Positions 37,284 through 51,700 of a stretch of 64,000 nucleotides of DNA are shown in pieces; within the stretch, counting starts at the first letter, position 1; each line of letters opens with the position of its first letter. Location: contig CM076144.1 of NCBI GenBank assembly GCA_038025085.1, positions 44,365,001-44,429,000 on the forward strand, read 5' to 3'. This DNA comes from Tetragonia tetragonoides. Its lineage: Eukaryota; Streptophyta; Magnoliopsida; Caryophyllales; Aizoaceae. The position numbers and the translations under genes were made by a program. The notes below the pieces were generated by a model, which had not been told where the DNA came from, did not search any database, and saw only the letters and a program-made list of their open reading frames with translations.

Positions 37284-37913
37284 AGAATTTTCCGAGGGGA
37301 GGGGCCTCAAACGAAGGGGCCAGGAAGGAAGGAGAAGCTTAACAAACAGGGTCAGAGAATATGTTTATAACCTATCAAGTACTTCTATAAGAATCATATT
37401 AGAATTCTACTACTAATATAATTATTTTTTATATTAAAAATATTTATCACTTAAAGTTTATAATGTTAGCCGAGTAATTGGGTCTTTCACATGATTGCAC
37501 ATTCAGCTCTTTTTAGAGGAATAGATGCGGCAAAAACACTTAGTAAATGACTCATACGCGTATGTCGATCACATAAGTCTAAAAGTTGGTCGAAAAATGA
37601 ATTTAGAAGATCCCAACTAGGTTTTATACTTGTAATTATTAGGGAGTACTGAATAAAAGTGAACTTTTAAGAAGATTTCTACCACTTGTAGTAAATTTAA
37701 GGGAGTTCTAGTCAAATTTTCCTCACAAAAATGACTTTGCCTTTCAAAATTTCCATTCTCAGCTCAAATATGTCTTTGACAGTTGACAACAGAAAACAGT
37801 CATTTTATAAAGTCAAAAACAAGCACCTACACTTTCCCCGCTCATTACTGCACAGCTATCCTACATGAAAGTCATATACAAGATTTTGATTTAGCAGCAA
37901 CATCAGATGCGCC

Positions 37914-40900
37914 TCAACTCTCAGTTTCTACTATTAGCTTGGCAGCTGCACCCATGGTACTGATCCCACCAGCTGTAAGCAAAGCTAAACCAAGGTCCTT
38001 CTCATTCCACTGCATCAGTCCCTTGCTCAATGTCATCAATGCATTCGTGTCAATTTCCAGCACCCAATTTGGCATGCACCCTACCATCAGGCTTATGAAC
38101 CTCGATATATAAGCCCGCCAAATAACTAAATCACAACCCAGGGAGACATTACCATCTAAGGTGCTTGCTAGAAATTCCAAATGTCGCCCAAGTATTTTGG
38201 GGCGGCGTTTTGATGCTGGTGTTGATGAATCGATACCCCAAGCAAAAGTCCCGCAGAGAACTGCAAAATATGCTAGTGCATATCCTCTGAGTGCTGAAAC
38301 TATTTCTTCTGATTCTTCTTCCGGTTCTGATCTGTGAACAGATATGAACCAAGAAGGCAATGTTTCTTTTAGTAGACACTGAACCATACCCTGTCCCCCG
38401 AATAAACATACAAGGGTGGCTGCAAGAGAAGCTGCAAGCTTAACTTTAGGCATTGCTGCACCGAGTGAAACCTGTCCATACCTTATTCCAATTTTTGTCT
38501 TCTTGAGCTTCTCTCTTCTCTCCTTAGGTATCCGTGCACCAGCTATTTCTCGAACCGACTGTATCAAAAGAGAAACAATCTCCTCTGCCAAAAACATAAT
38601 ATCTTTTACTGAGCGGTACACACGTAAATACAAGATTCCTGGAGCAACAGGAGATATTCCACCGTTGAATTGCGAACTGAACCCATGACCAAGAAGGGCA
38701 GCAACTCCACCCCTGCTACATATCCCACCATTCCTCGTGTTCAGGCCAAGTGTGGCAGTGAAGCAACTCCTAAGGAGCTGGACTACTGCTCCATTGTCAT
38801 GGAGGAAGACAGTACGTGATGCAGAGAAGACAAGAAAATCGCTCCAACGCTTTGCCTTTTGTGTCCACAAAGAAGCCACAATCGGCATGCATGGCCAGGG
38901 ACAGTCTGCTGCAAGGGACTCGAGGGCTGGACCCGCAAGATTGAGAAAACGTTGAGATACTTTGTCGAGTTTGTAGGTTATGGTAAGGCTCAAAAATGCA
39001 GCCAATGGCAGTGGAAGAGTGGCTGGAGAGCTTACTGCTCCAACAAAAAGAAATATTTGTTACTGTACAAAATTATGGAGCTAAAAGTGACAAATTACCT
39101 GAAGATACTGAGTTCATATTTATGACAACAGTACACAAAATCACATTGATCAATAAGAAAAATGGAAAGAGAGTAACAGAAAGAGAGTGAGAGACAACAA
39201 TCTGAGCAGCACTTCTAGCCAAGCTTTGATGCCACTAGTAATTTGAGTTGGTTAAGGCATACTCTTAAATTGCAGTGACATACATCAACCACATAAGAGC
39301 TGAACAATGGAAGATGTTTATGGTCCATGGTTCTTTTCAGTCCACCACTACACAAGCCAAAGCAGATAAAATAATGAAGCGACTGCCACCATGAAATGAA
39401 AAACGTGGCAATAAGAAAGGCCAATTTCAAAATGTGGAGGCTTACTCCTCGACCCTCGGATCAGTTAGCATATTGTTCACACATTAGCTTTGTTCTTTAA
39501 AAGTGCAAGTTCATAACCTCAAGTTGAACAGCAAGAGGGATAACTATGTCATGTTCATCACAACCAAGCAATGGTAGACTTTTAAAAGTACCATGACAAA
39601 GAATGCTTCAGTTCACGTATGGTACCTGTAGCAAGGCTGGGAACATCAATCCCAGTTGCAGCAAGTATCTTTTTGATCTGTTCCTCAACATTCGATAGAT
39701 TTGCAGCAGGGCTTGGCCAATCTGTTCCGTTCATGAGAGCTGGTTTCCACACGCCTCGTGTCACTTCAGCTGAGAAGTAACTCACTATGGCAGCCAAAGA
39801 TGCGGGGAGGAAATCAGCAAGATCTTTAAGTCCTGCAGTGAAATCATTAGGCAACATCAGAATTGAATGATTACAGAACTTTCCAAATCCCACTGGGAAG
39901 GCCACGATGCTGGGTTTGTGGTTATTATCAGAATTAGAGGGAACCACCCACAATCCAATGTGGTTGTTGATTTATTGTTTTAAGAAACATAGGCTTAAGA
40001 AGAGCAGTAGTAAGAAACAAACTAACACTCTTTAAAGGAAGTCTCACTACCTTCTTCAGCGCAAAGAAAATTACACCTCAAACTATAGGGCCTACATATA
40101 ACTACGACAAGAAAAGTAGGCGTACCTGTAGCAAGTTCACGAGGAGTCACCTGTCCATGAGCACAGGCTGTTAAGGCTGCATCAACAACATATGGAACAG
40201 CTTCCAGGATATCCCAAGCAGGCAACTGAGGCTTAAGAGGGCTATCTTCACTACCCGGCCCAGAAGAGCTACTACTTCCAGAAGTAGCAGACTGGTTTAC
40301 TCTACTGATCTTTCTGAAGATCGTGCTAAGAAGCACCTCAACAATCTGAAACACTGAACTTTCAGGAATGAGACCAGAGAGAGGTGCAGCAATGCATGCT
40401 TGATGCTGCCGATACCACAGTTTCAACTTCGGAAAAGAGTCAACAAATATGGGCGTTGGGCATGATGCACCTGCTACAGCTGAAAGTCTTGTTTTATTAC
40501 GATCCTTAAAAACATTAACAGAAGACGTGAGGAGAGAGTTCCGTGTTAATAATAGAAACTCAGGAGTAAGTTGAGATCCAACTGGAGGCACATCTCCCAC
40601 ACCATAATCAAGAGGCGGATGATTAAACCGCCAAAGCTTTAGAAGAAGAGTAAATGCACTTGAAAAGACACCATGAGCAGAAATTGCTTCCCCACTGACA
40701 GTCCATGAAGCATTAGGAGTACAAGATCCAAAAACTTCACAGATTGTCATTAATGATGCTGCAAGTTGAGGAACCTGCGAGGTAGACAGTGTTACTGACT
40801 AGAAAATAGAGGTTTTCCATTCTTTGTGTCTTTTCATGAAAGGGCGTGAATTATTACTTTCATCCTTCAATATTTAATGTCACATAAAGTAAGCATTCCT

Positions 40901-43900
40901 ACAAGAGTAGAACTTGCTTCTACAAAATTTTATCTACAGTAGCAATAAATATACGGTCTGAAATTTCAGGGTTGAACTACAGAAAAAATGACAAACTATT
41001 CAGTAAGAGTTGAGCATACCACGCCATGTAAGGAGAAGATCTGAACACAGTCAACCGGTGCTATTCCAGCCAGAAGTACAAAAAGCATTGGTGCATATGC
41101 TATCAGATGGCTGTCAGACCCCATAAAATCAGCGGGAACTGGTGGTGACATTAATCTAGTGACATAATATACACAATGCTCCTGCAAAAGAAGGCATAAG
41201 ATGTACTATTTCGACTATAAAAAGGCTGACGATAGTTTAAACTTCGACTGTATTACCTGCACATTCCATCCGTGAATCAAGGACGCTCCACAAAGAATCG
41301 TAGTTGCATATATCTTCTCATCCTCTGATCCACTGACTGCAAGCTCAAATATTTTCTCCAGCTCTGCTAAACTTCCATCAATAGCATGAGCTCAAATTTC
41401 AGTTTCTTTACCCTTGAGTAATTTACAATTTACAAAAAAAGAGCATCTTATAAACCTGACTTCAGAAATAAAGTATGTAACTAGAAGCCAGGTTAGAAAG
41501 ATGATAACTAAAAGCAGTCTAACTGTAAATACATCCAGTTCACAAGTCATTGAGAACCAGCCAAACATGACTGATTTAAAGGAGAAAATAGCAGGTATGA
41601 CCAACCGCAAAGACTAGTGGTCCCATATAAACATCAGATATCACTCAATTCCGTCGTGAGTCCTGACTGCTGGCACCATACTATAAACATCATGTACTTC
41701 TTCAATTTAATGAGTTAGACTCATAGTTAATGAATTTTTTTGAAGAAGTTCCCTCGACAAGACTCTACAATCCACATACAATCTTACATATAAACCTGAC
41801 AATGGATGCCTTCACTTCTCGGCTTAGTAATTTTCGAGATGTGAGAGTCTCCATCATCTTGATGAACTTTTACACCAATCCACTACAATCTAAGACAATG
41901 TCTTCTAGAGTGTAAAACTCCTAAATTGGGGGAAAAGACATTTTCCTACTTTCATAAATTATGTATTTTGAATATATAACCCTTGTTCCCCCCCTACCCT
42001 CCATAAAAATAAAAATAAAGTATTAATCTCAAGTTTCCTCCTTAGCTAGCTGCTGATCTACATGCCATTCACCTCTTGAAACTTTATATATTCAGTATGT
42101 TCCCTGGAAAGCCCATCCTTAATAATCGGTTGCGTACATCCAATTTTATGTGAACAGTACACAAGAAAATAATTTGAACCAACTTATTTTCGGGAATACC
42201 TTTCTTTCTAAACAATTTTCGAGGAAATCATATAATATTGACATCTCACTCCTCTTTTCAACAGTCACAAAGATCAATAATTCACATTTCACTATAAAGG
42301 CTTGCACTCTTTCTTAGTTAACATCAACATTACCCCAGTGCCTCCAAAGAGGCTCCCGCCTAGGCAGGGTAAGGGGGGGTCGGTTGTACGCAGCCTTACC
42401 TCTGTGAGAGTCTCACAGAGAGGCTTTTTCCGTTTGACCCGAGATCCGAAGAGCGACGACCATCAGCAACTTCACAATAAATAAGAAGTGCCGATAGTTT
42501 TATGAGCCATTTTTCTTTAGTCCATTACATTCCGAAGCCAAAAAGTAGAGCAACTTTTGCACTCTTTCTTAGTATTCTTATAAAAAGCATCATTGGAAGC
42601 TTCATACAAATTCTAGACTGGAATTCTAATAGAAAAATGAGTAACTATGAAGTACGATATTTCAGAACCCAAAAGTATTATTGCTTCTGATTTGAGTTTC
42701 TCGAAACCATACTGACTCTTTTAGCATCTTCTTAATTAGAGGCCTGCTGTTTATGACTTCCATAATCTATCTTATCTGCGAAACTGATAAAGAGCCTTTT
42801 CGTGGAATAAATTAACTAGTGAGAATGATCATTGTCAACCATAGAGATACAGAGCCATTTCACAGAATGTTAATTCTATGAGAATGAACACTACTATCAA
42901 TGTCACTGCGACATATTTCAACTCGTTCCGGCCACATATTACTGCCAGTGGCAAAACATTTTTTATTTCAGAATTAGACAAATACCCCAGTAGTCCTAGC
43001 CGTAAACGATGGATAGGCGCTTGGATACATTACTTAATTACTTATTTGACCCAAAAATAAAACTGATTTATTGTCATATTCATAATCATTACCCTAGTGC
43101 CTCTCATGATGTTCCAATTAGTTGAAAGTAAGGGAGGTCTCACATTTACACGCCCTTACTCTTACAATGCCGAGAGGCTTTTTCCCTCAGACGTTTGACA
43201 TGAATTGCATCATTGTACAATTTCACAGGACAGTAGAAGCATGGTATAGTTTATTGAGTTCTTTTATTCAGTTCAGTAAAATCCAAAGCTGAAAATTTGC
43301 CAATAATGACTCTCAGCTCCGCTTAGAAATAGACATTATGTTAACATTGACTATGAAAGTAATTCAGAATATGGGAGTTTCGTGCTAGATGAAAATTCAT
43401 CACACTACGATTGGCCTACCACGCATACAATTGGCATGCCAGACAGGAAAATTCAACTTTGTCAAGCAGAATGTAGGGAACATATTAATCGCCCACCAGA
43501 ACACCACTCATATACCTTAAGATGATGGTTATAACTTACTAGTCATGGGCATTGATGTATAAAAAATGAGAAGTAACAATCTACAGGAGGTAGCAAGTAG
43601 AGAAAACTAAGTCCTGTAAGGAGTAAGATCTGTTCAAATGGAGGACCTGAAGGCCTTCATTACATTGAGTTGCAATCAAATAGACTAATAAACAGTCTGT
43701 GCTTATCAGGAGATGAGTTTGAGTATACCTTGAAGCAGGAGTTGCAACCATAGCGTCTACCATCAGAGGTGTAAGTGGAGCTCCCTTCATAAATGATGAC
43801 CAACCAGGCACTTGTGAAGGCATAAGACTAGGAAATTTATTGATCTGACTATTCACATAGCCCGGCCAAAAATATACCGATGTATCAAGTAGATTCCTAG

Positions 43901-45672
43901 ATATGCAAGCTTCGACTATTAAGTGACGCATATTCCCAGCTGCAAGTGAGGATATGAAAGAGATCAAAACTGGTGTAATACTGAAACAAAATAACTAATC
44001 TAACTATTACAGCATACACACATTGGCACAAATAAATATATATAACCGTGTACACACATAATTAAATTCAAGTTGTAGACAAACATTAGATACTGATCCT
44101 TCTCCTTGGAGAGAGAAGTTATCCACCCTGTTTTCTTTTCTTTCGCTAGGGGCGGACCGGAGAGGGTGGAAAGAAAGAGTTCAATGAAGCTTGCATCGGA
44201 TGAAGAATAATGGAAACTACTTGTTACGGTTTTAATAATATAGCAGCAATCTTCAGCCCTATCCACCAGTCCAAACATTTAAAATACCCGCGTGTGTGTT
44301 GCCAAGGTACCAAGAACAAGGAAGACTTTGAGCTCACTCAATCATGAACAACAAAAAGTTTCACTGGAACAAGATAACTAGCACCATCAACAGAACTGAA
44401 TCAGTTATCCAGGACACAATGTATTCAACTGAAGACAACAAACGAGTACTGTTTGGCTGTAAACTAGTAAACAAGGGAGATGGAACGGTTGATACTTCAT
44501 TGCTTGGTTGTAAGTTCTATTTCTCAGTTGGTTTTGGTCGGGTAGACCTTGGCATGGTTGCTAATTTATTGTTCTATCCAGTTTTTTTGGGTTTTTAATG
44601 GGGGGGGAAGGGCTCTGTGGACTCATGACTGGCTTGATACAATCATCCTAATATTTTCAAACTAAAATAGGATGACATTACTTCAAGACTCAACACATCT
44701 CTTGTCCTCTATTTCGGCTTTTTCAGAGGGTAGGGGGCAAATTTAATAACTTCCAATGCTCCGTGGACACACATTTAGCATTTGACCAACTGAACTAATG
44801 GCCACATCATAAGCCTTCTAACGCTTGAAGCTTAGCTTTTTATTACATTTCCACATATTGGCTGCAGGCAATGCGTCACCAATACAACAAGACTACATGA
44901 ATAATCTAACAGAAGTTGCTGGACACAGGTCAACCAGAAAATCCTAAAAGGTTAACTCTCCAATGGCTAAATTTGTTTGAGTGCAACATAAAAGGTGGAA
45001 ATAATAATGGATGAACAAAGAAAAAGAATAACACAAGAAGGGTAAATTGCGCAAAGGACTCAGCAATTCCACTTGTGTTGTGGCAGATGATACGTGGTCA
45101 TAATATTCAGAAAAAATATAAAATAAGATCTGAGAACACAATACTTACAACAGTTAATAGGCAAATCTGTCACATTAATGCACTCGCAATATCCACTCAC
45201 AACATCAATCCCTGAAACGAACATCACGGCTTTTGCGGCAGCCATATCGGCAGAAGAGACAACTGATGGAGGAGGTGTCAACAAGCTCTGGTAATCGCCT
45301 AGTATCTGTAAGCAGGAAATCAAATCTTTGCGACGTTTGCCAATATTTGTTTTCTCTTTCCAATGATTGGTAGAGTTACATTCTGCTTCAAGTGGATTTT
45401 CCTCTTCAGCAATGAGATCAGACACCACTAAGGTAGTTATAGACAGCAAAACACACATCCGAGTATCAAGGCTAGGTACTGGCCCCTCGATTGGATTCCT
45501 TTCCTATGATGGATAAAGAAACAGAACGATCAGTGTATCAGTGAGCAGAGAAGTTCCAAACTAACATTTTAAGAAATTTTCTGATTAGAGATTTGTAATT
45601 GTTTGATTTCTTTAATCCTTTTAGACTTACATTCTTCAAGTTGTTGAGAAAGAAAAAATAGGATAGTTAATA

Positions 45673-45720
<48 letters not shown>

Positions 45721-48700
45721 AAATGAAAGTCTTGTTCATCAGTAAGAAAGAAAAAATAGCCCAGCAATTTGTAGCACACTCTTAATTGACTAACCATGTC
45801 ATACCAAACCATCACCCCAGTGATTTTCACAAGTCTCCCACCTAGGGAGGCCTAAAGGGAGGAGGTCAGATATGCACAACATTATCCCTGGCTCTTGTTG
45901 CTTTCCCAAAATTTGATTGAAATTCAACAAATAAGTAGATCATTTTACAGTGTGAATTTTCATTTAATCCATTATAATCCATAGCTGAAAACTTGGAAAT
46001 GTGACTCCCTCAACACCACAGGAATTCTTTTCTTGACAAGGAAACCTAAATATTTACACAAATAATTTAAAAGTTGACGAACGCCTTTGGTACAGTAAGG
46101 TAGAGAGTGTCTGAGGAGCAGAAGACAAACTTTACTTACCCTTTGAACAAAACGGAGAGCAGCAATCCACAATGCCAAAAAGGTATGATACCAAGAGGTA
46201 TTGTTGATCGCTTGAAGGGACTTCACCAACCCTGTTTAGAGTATAAATGTTATATTTGCTCATTGCATGTTAGTACACTTTATGTACACCTTATTTAAAA
46301 CCTTTGGAACGGATAAAAACTGTTGGTACCAGTAATGATCTCAACAGCACTTGTTGCAGTAACTTGATATCCATCCACGGTATCTTCCAGAACTATATCT
46401 AAAGGAAGCCACAAAGCAGATTGGCCAGTCTCCTGACAGCGCCCAGCAAAAGAAGCCAGAGATCCAGAAGGCATTACTGCACTAAACTCTTCCAAAGAAC
46501 TTTTGCAGTTCTCTAATGGAACTCTGTGAGCATCAGATGTCATCCAAGAAAGCATTTTGGGGCTTAAACTCTTTGAGTTTCTTAATGCTGATGAATTTGT
46601 TCCAAGCAGCTCTAACCGCTGGATAAAGACTGCCCAATGTTCTGGCCTGCAGCACAGCACAGAAGCATTTGAATATCTTCATATACTAAACGAAAAGATA
46701 GCCAATAAGGTAAGTATAAAAGAGTAATCCAGGTATCTTCATTTACACAAGGTAATTAGTCAGCAAAACCAAATTTGTACTTAGATAACCTATAAAAGGC
46801 AGACAAAACAGTCATAGATCTTTTCAGGAATCCGTCACGCTGTTGACATCATACTTAGAAAGGTTAAGATGGAGTTGAGTTTCCTTTCATGTCCTTTATA
46901 AATCTGATATCCTGTAATCTTATAGAATACTGGGCTCATTTATGAACAAAGCAACATTACAAAGAATGAAAATACACATAGGAAAGGGTATTTTACTCAA
47001 CACGGTCCAAAATTGTACTCTTCATTGCTGTTCTCCTAACCTGTTTCTTTAATTTTCTTCCCCTCTCCCCCCCCCCCCTTCAATGCAGGGAAAGGTGTTA
47101 AAGCAAATGCTATCTGTATTTGCATGCAAAAGAGAAGTCCTGAAGAAGACAAAAGTCTTACATGTTATGTCGCACCAAAGAAAGGAGTCTGGATGTAACA
47201 CCATTTTGAGAAAATTGGCAGATAATCTCAACTGCCATCACAGTATTTGTGCTCTTCAGTTTCTCGAGTAGTTCAAATCTCTTCTTGTCAAAGTTATCAT
47301 AAATATCGACATCCATGTCTCGAATACTGGTTAACCAAATAGATTTCTGGTCTGGAGTAAGATCCAACAACCCCTCTTCATCTAATGATGCATCAAGAAG
47401 CTGCGATACAATTGCAAAGACAAATTCAACCAATAGAATCCCTGCCTCACTAGTCTGCAGACCATATATCTGAGACAGATGAAGGACATGCTCAATTGAC
47501 ATCATGACTCTGCAACACGAACAGAAAAGAAAGAAAATATATATACATGATAATCAGACACAACCCTTGCGCTAGCAACAAATGCTCAATCTTTTTTATA
47601 GAAAATGCAACATAAAATGGGAATGCCTAACTGTCGACACTCAAACGCCAAGAGAGGAGAAGACCTGGGTATGTAAATTTACGTCATACTAGCTGCAGTA
47701 CAATGCTGGCATTGATTTTACTCTCGAATATTTTTGATAGTTACACTCATTTATTCTCCCTGTACAACCAAAGGTTCTGCAAAAGGTTTGAACAACTATA
47801 TAGCTTACAAGTTGAAATAATTTTCTAGCAACTTTCCAATAGCAATCCTTTATTCCTAATGGTTTAGATAAAGAGAGAGTATATATGAATATCGACAAGA
47901 AACCCTCTACAAAAGGTGTAATAATAAATTGGCACAATTCTGTTGGACCCTAGAGATACTGTAACTCCAAAATGCCCCAGTCTCCCTAGCTCATAAGAAG
48001 TGAGGTATGTAACCTTATCCCAATTCCCAAAGCCACTCAGGAGAAAGAAAAAACACCAGAGAGCAGCAGTGCATTCCTCCCAAGTCAATCCTTATGGTGG
48101 TCCATGTATTGAACAATTTCGTCCATCAAACCAAGAATGACAGAGATTTCTAAACATCACATGATTCTGGAAATTTACCTATTGTTGCTTCATTCATAAT
48201 CCCTTCCCATTTTCATAAAACAAATTATATCTGATTGAAAAGGAGGACAAAAAAAAGGAAAAGAAACACACAAGAGATCATATGAACTTTTTAGAGTAAA
48301 TGAAAAACAAGGCCAGGAATTCTTGGCCTAATGCCTCATGGTCTTTGGTCCAACCGTCCAAGTCAGTGTCTGCCCTACAAATATATTTTATAAAGATAAG
48401 AACAAATTGTATTGATAGAAGAAGAAATAAGTACAGCCTAAGAGGATTCTTTTTCTATTGTAAATAAAATGAGCTGAAACTAACATATGATAAAATCACA
48501 AACGAAGGAGAATGTGATGAAGAATAAAGTGCTATTACAATACATGACATAAAATTTTAACTTACTTCTGAAAATTTGACGCATTGATCTGAGATTGTAA
48601 AGTGAAAACATGTCTTTTCAGAAGTTCCATGTAGAGCCTGTATCCTGCTGGGTGGGAATGCCGGCATGGAATGACCCTGTGTACAGGGAATATTTGTAAG

Positions 48701-51700
48701 GGCAACTGTGATCCAGAATTCAGCATGATTCAACAGCAATTTGTAGAAAAAGAAGTATGAGAATCAAAAATACAATCAGAATTTCCATCTCAGGGCTAGT
48801 TCAGAGATCAAAACAAAGGAAACCGTTACTATGTAGGGTGCAACTGAAGTCTCAGGTACCCTTTCATCCATGATTAGGACCCATAAACTTACATTGCGCC
48901 TTCACAGACATGTGTTAAGTTAGACCTCAGTTCACGGCAGCTTACTGATTATCCGTTTCTTCCATGTCCCCATTCTCAAAGGAACAATATTTTTTCTTTG
49001 TATCCTTTTTGTTTATGTTTTCTGGGGGGTGAGATGGAACATTTAATGGCGCATGCAGCCATCCACACAGTCTGAGAGTAAGATCTAAAAATTTACATTC
49101 ATTTCGGTGACAGTGTGTATTGGAAAAGAAGCCAATATAAACTTAACAGTCATACTAACAGTGTAACAGTACAGGTGTCACCTAACCGAGTAAAACTATA
49201 AAAATAAAAACAAAAACAAATTGTTCAACTACCATGATATCTGGATACATAAATAAGAAATCTTGTGCAAAACCAAGTCTTATGTACCTTTAGGTCCTAC
49301 ATTTGAGTATGGTACTCTCTAGAAGAAATGCAAAGCTTTCAGCTTAGAAGACCATGAAAAAAAGCTAGAAATCATGATTGCTTATCTGTTATGTGCCTTA
49401 CCGTAGGATCTAGTCACGGGTCTGGACAAGGAAGAATATTTCTGAGAACCTATAGTGAAGGCAGACTAGTCCTTGACAGAGCCCCCTTTCAAGACTGAAT
49501 TTTGAGAGATTAATTGCTTACCCTTTTATTGATTACTGTAGGCCCTTTATATAGGCTGTAATAACAAGAGAAAGAAACCCTAGAATATATTAGGATCTTA
49601 ACTAACAAAGGAAAGAGATCCCAGTATCCTAAATAATAAGATCTAGATTCTGCAGGATATAAAATCTAATTATTTAGGGAAACAAAATAAACAATTCAAG
49701 GAAACTGAATAATTGTCTAATTGGGTAAGCTAGGCTGTATCTACTGCTGCTGCTGTCTTCTCTGATACTGCTGTCCAACAAAAGCGTCCACATCATCACT
49801 TCCCCACTCGGCTTTGAGCTTGTCCTCAAGCTCAAACTCTGGATAGGCTTCTTGGAAGTTTTCAACTTGTTCCCATGTTGCATCTTCAGGATGGCACCCT
49901 GCCCATTGTATCAACAACTCCCGCCTTCCTCGGTTGAGCCGACTGCGGAGAATAGCCTGAGGAGTAGGTGAAGCTTTACCGTCGCACACTGATGGTAAAT
50001 CTCCCGCCACAGCTGGTGCGGGTCCTTTATATTCTTTGAGGAGAGAAACGTGGAACACATCATGTATCCTACTTCCTGCCGGCAGTTCAAGCTTGTAAGC
50101 AACAAGTCCAACTCTGGCCACGACCTTGAAAGGCCCAAAATACTTTGGGAGAAGCTTGTGATGTTTCTGCCTGCTCACTGTTAACTGCCGGTATGGTTGA
50201 AGTCGTAGCCATACCCAATCCCCAACCGCAAAATTCAGCTCCCTGTGCCTTGAATCATAAGTGTTCTTCATCCTTTGCTGGGCTTGCAGGAGCTTGTCAC
50301 GAGCAGCTTGGAGTACTGCATCCCTTTCCTGGAGAGCCTTGTCCACTGCTTCAATTCGTGTAGAACCTGCTGAATAAGAAAGAAGCCGGGGAGGCTCTCT
50401 GCCATAGACCAGCTGGAAAGGAGTGGTCCCAAGAGCTGTGTGATAAGAGGTGTTGTAGCAATACTCAGCCCAGGGTACCCAATCAACCCACTGTCGTGGA
50501 CAATCACTAGTGAGGCACCGCAGGTACATCTCTATAGTGCGGTTGACCACCTCGGTTTGACCATCAGATTGAGGATGGTAGGCTGAAGAGAACGCCAGCT
50601 TGGAACCACTAAGGCAAAATAACTCCTTCCAAAATAGGCTAAGGAAAACCTTGTCTCGGTCTGAGACTATTGATACAGGGGAGACCATGAAGCCTGAATA
50701 CCTCTGCAAAGAAAACGGTAGCGACAGATATCACAGTAAACGGATGAGCCAAGGGTATAAAATGGGCATATTTTGAAAGTCTGTCAACCACCACCAAAAG
50801 TACTGATTTATCCCGGACCTTTGGTAGCCCTTCCACAAAGTCCATAGAGATATCTTCCCAAATCTGTTGTGGAACTGGAAGAGGCTGAAGTAGTCCTGCA
50901 GGCTGCAAATTTTGCCATTTGTGACGCTGGCACACTGAACAATTCTGCACAAAGTCTAAGGTAGCAAGCTTCATACCCTTCCAATAAAAATCCTGTCGAA
51001 GACGTTGTAGGGTCTTCTGCCCTCCCTCATGTGTCATATCGTGGATAGCCGAAATAATGGTGGGATAAAGTGAAGAGGTGGGTAGGAGATATACCTTCCC
51101 TTTGAATAAGATCAGCTCATCTTGCACAACCCACTCCGACCCCAACTCTCCTTGTTCAATGCGCTGTTGTAGTTGTAACAATTATGGGGAAACTGTTGTT
51201 TCTTGTCCAAGAGCCTCAAAGATTTCAACATGAGGGAAAGAGACTGCCATGAGTTGTGGGGGTTCCTCATCTCTTCTAGATAATGCATCCGCAGCTTTAT
51301 TCAATCTTCCAGCCTTATACTCAACCCGGAAATCAAACCCCATAAGTTTGCTAACCCAATGCTGCTGCGGAGATGTGGTGAGACGCTGTTCCAACAGATA
51401 CTTGAGGCTAAAATGATCAGTACGAATGAGGAAGGACCGTCCCCATAGGTAGGGTCGCCAATGAGACACTGCCTTCGCCAATCCTATCAGTTCTCTCTCA
51501 TACGCAGCCAATTTGAGGTGCCTGTCTGCAATTTTACGACTGAAAAAAGCGATGGGGTGATTGTTCTGTTGTAATACAGCCCCAAACCCGCTACCAGAAG
51601 CATCACATTCCACCACAAATTCTTCCTCGAAATTGGGTAACCTGAGGACCGGGGCTGCTGAAAGAGAGGCCTTTAAATTATTGAAAGCAGTGTTCGCTTC

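Larger units (their letters stand above)
33130..37785. other. Gene-free AT-rich interval between transposon genes and MED33
   Basis: No supported gene. Contents I can see: a 149-bp direct duplication (34437/34586), degenerate repeats at 36200-36800, a MITE-like end at 37095-37140, and a hairpin at 37264-37283. Remaining short frames have no recognisable protein. Confidence 0.6.
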
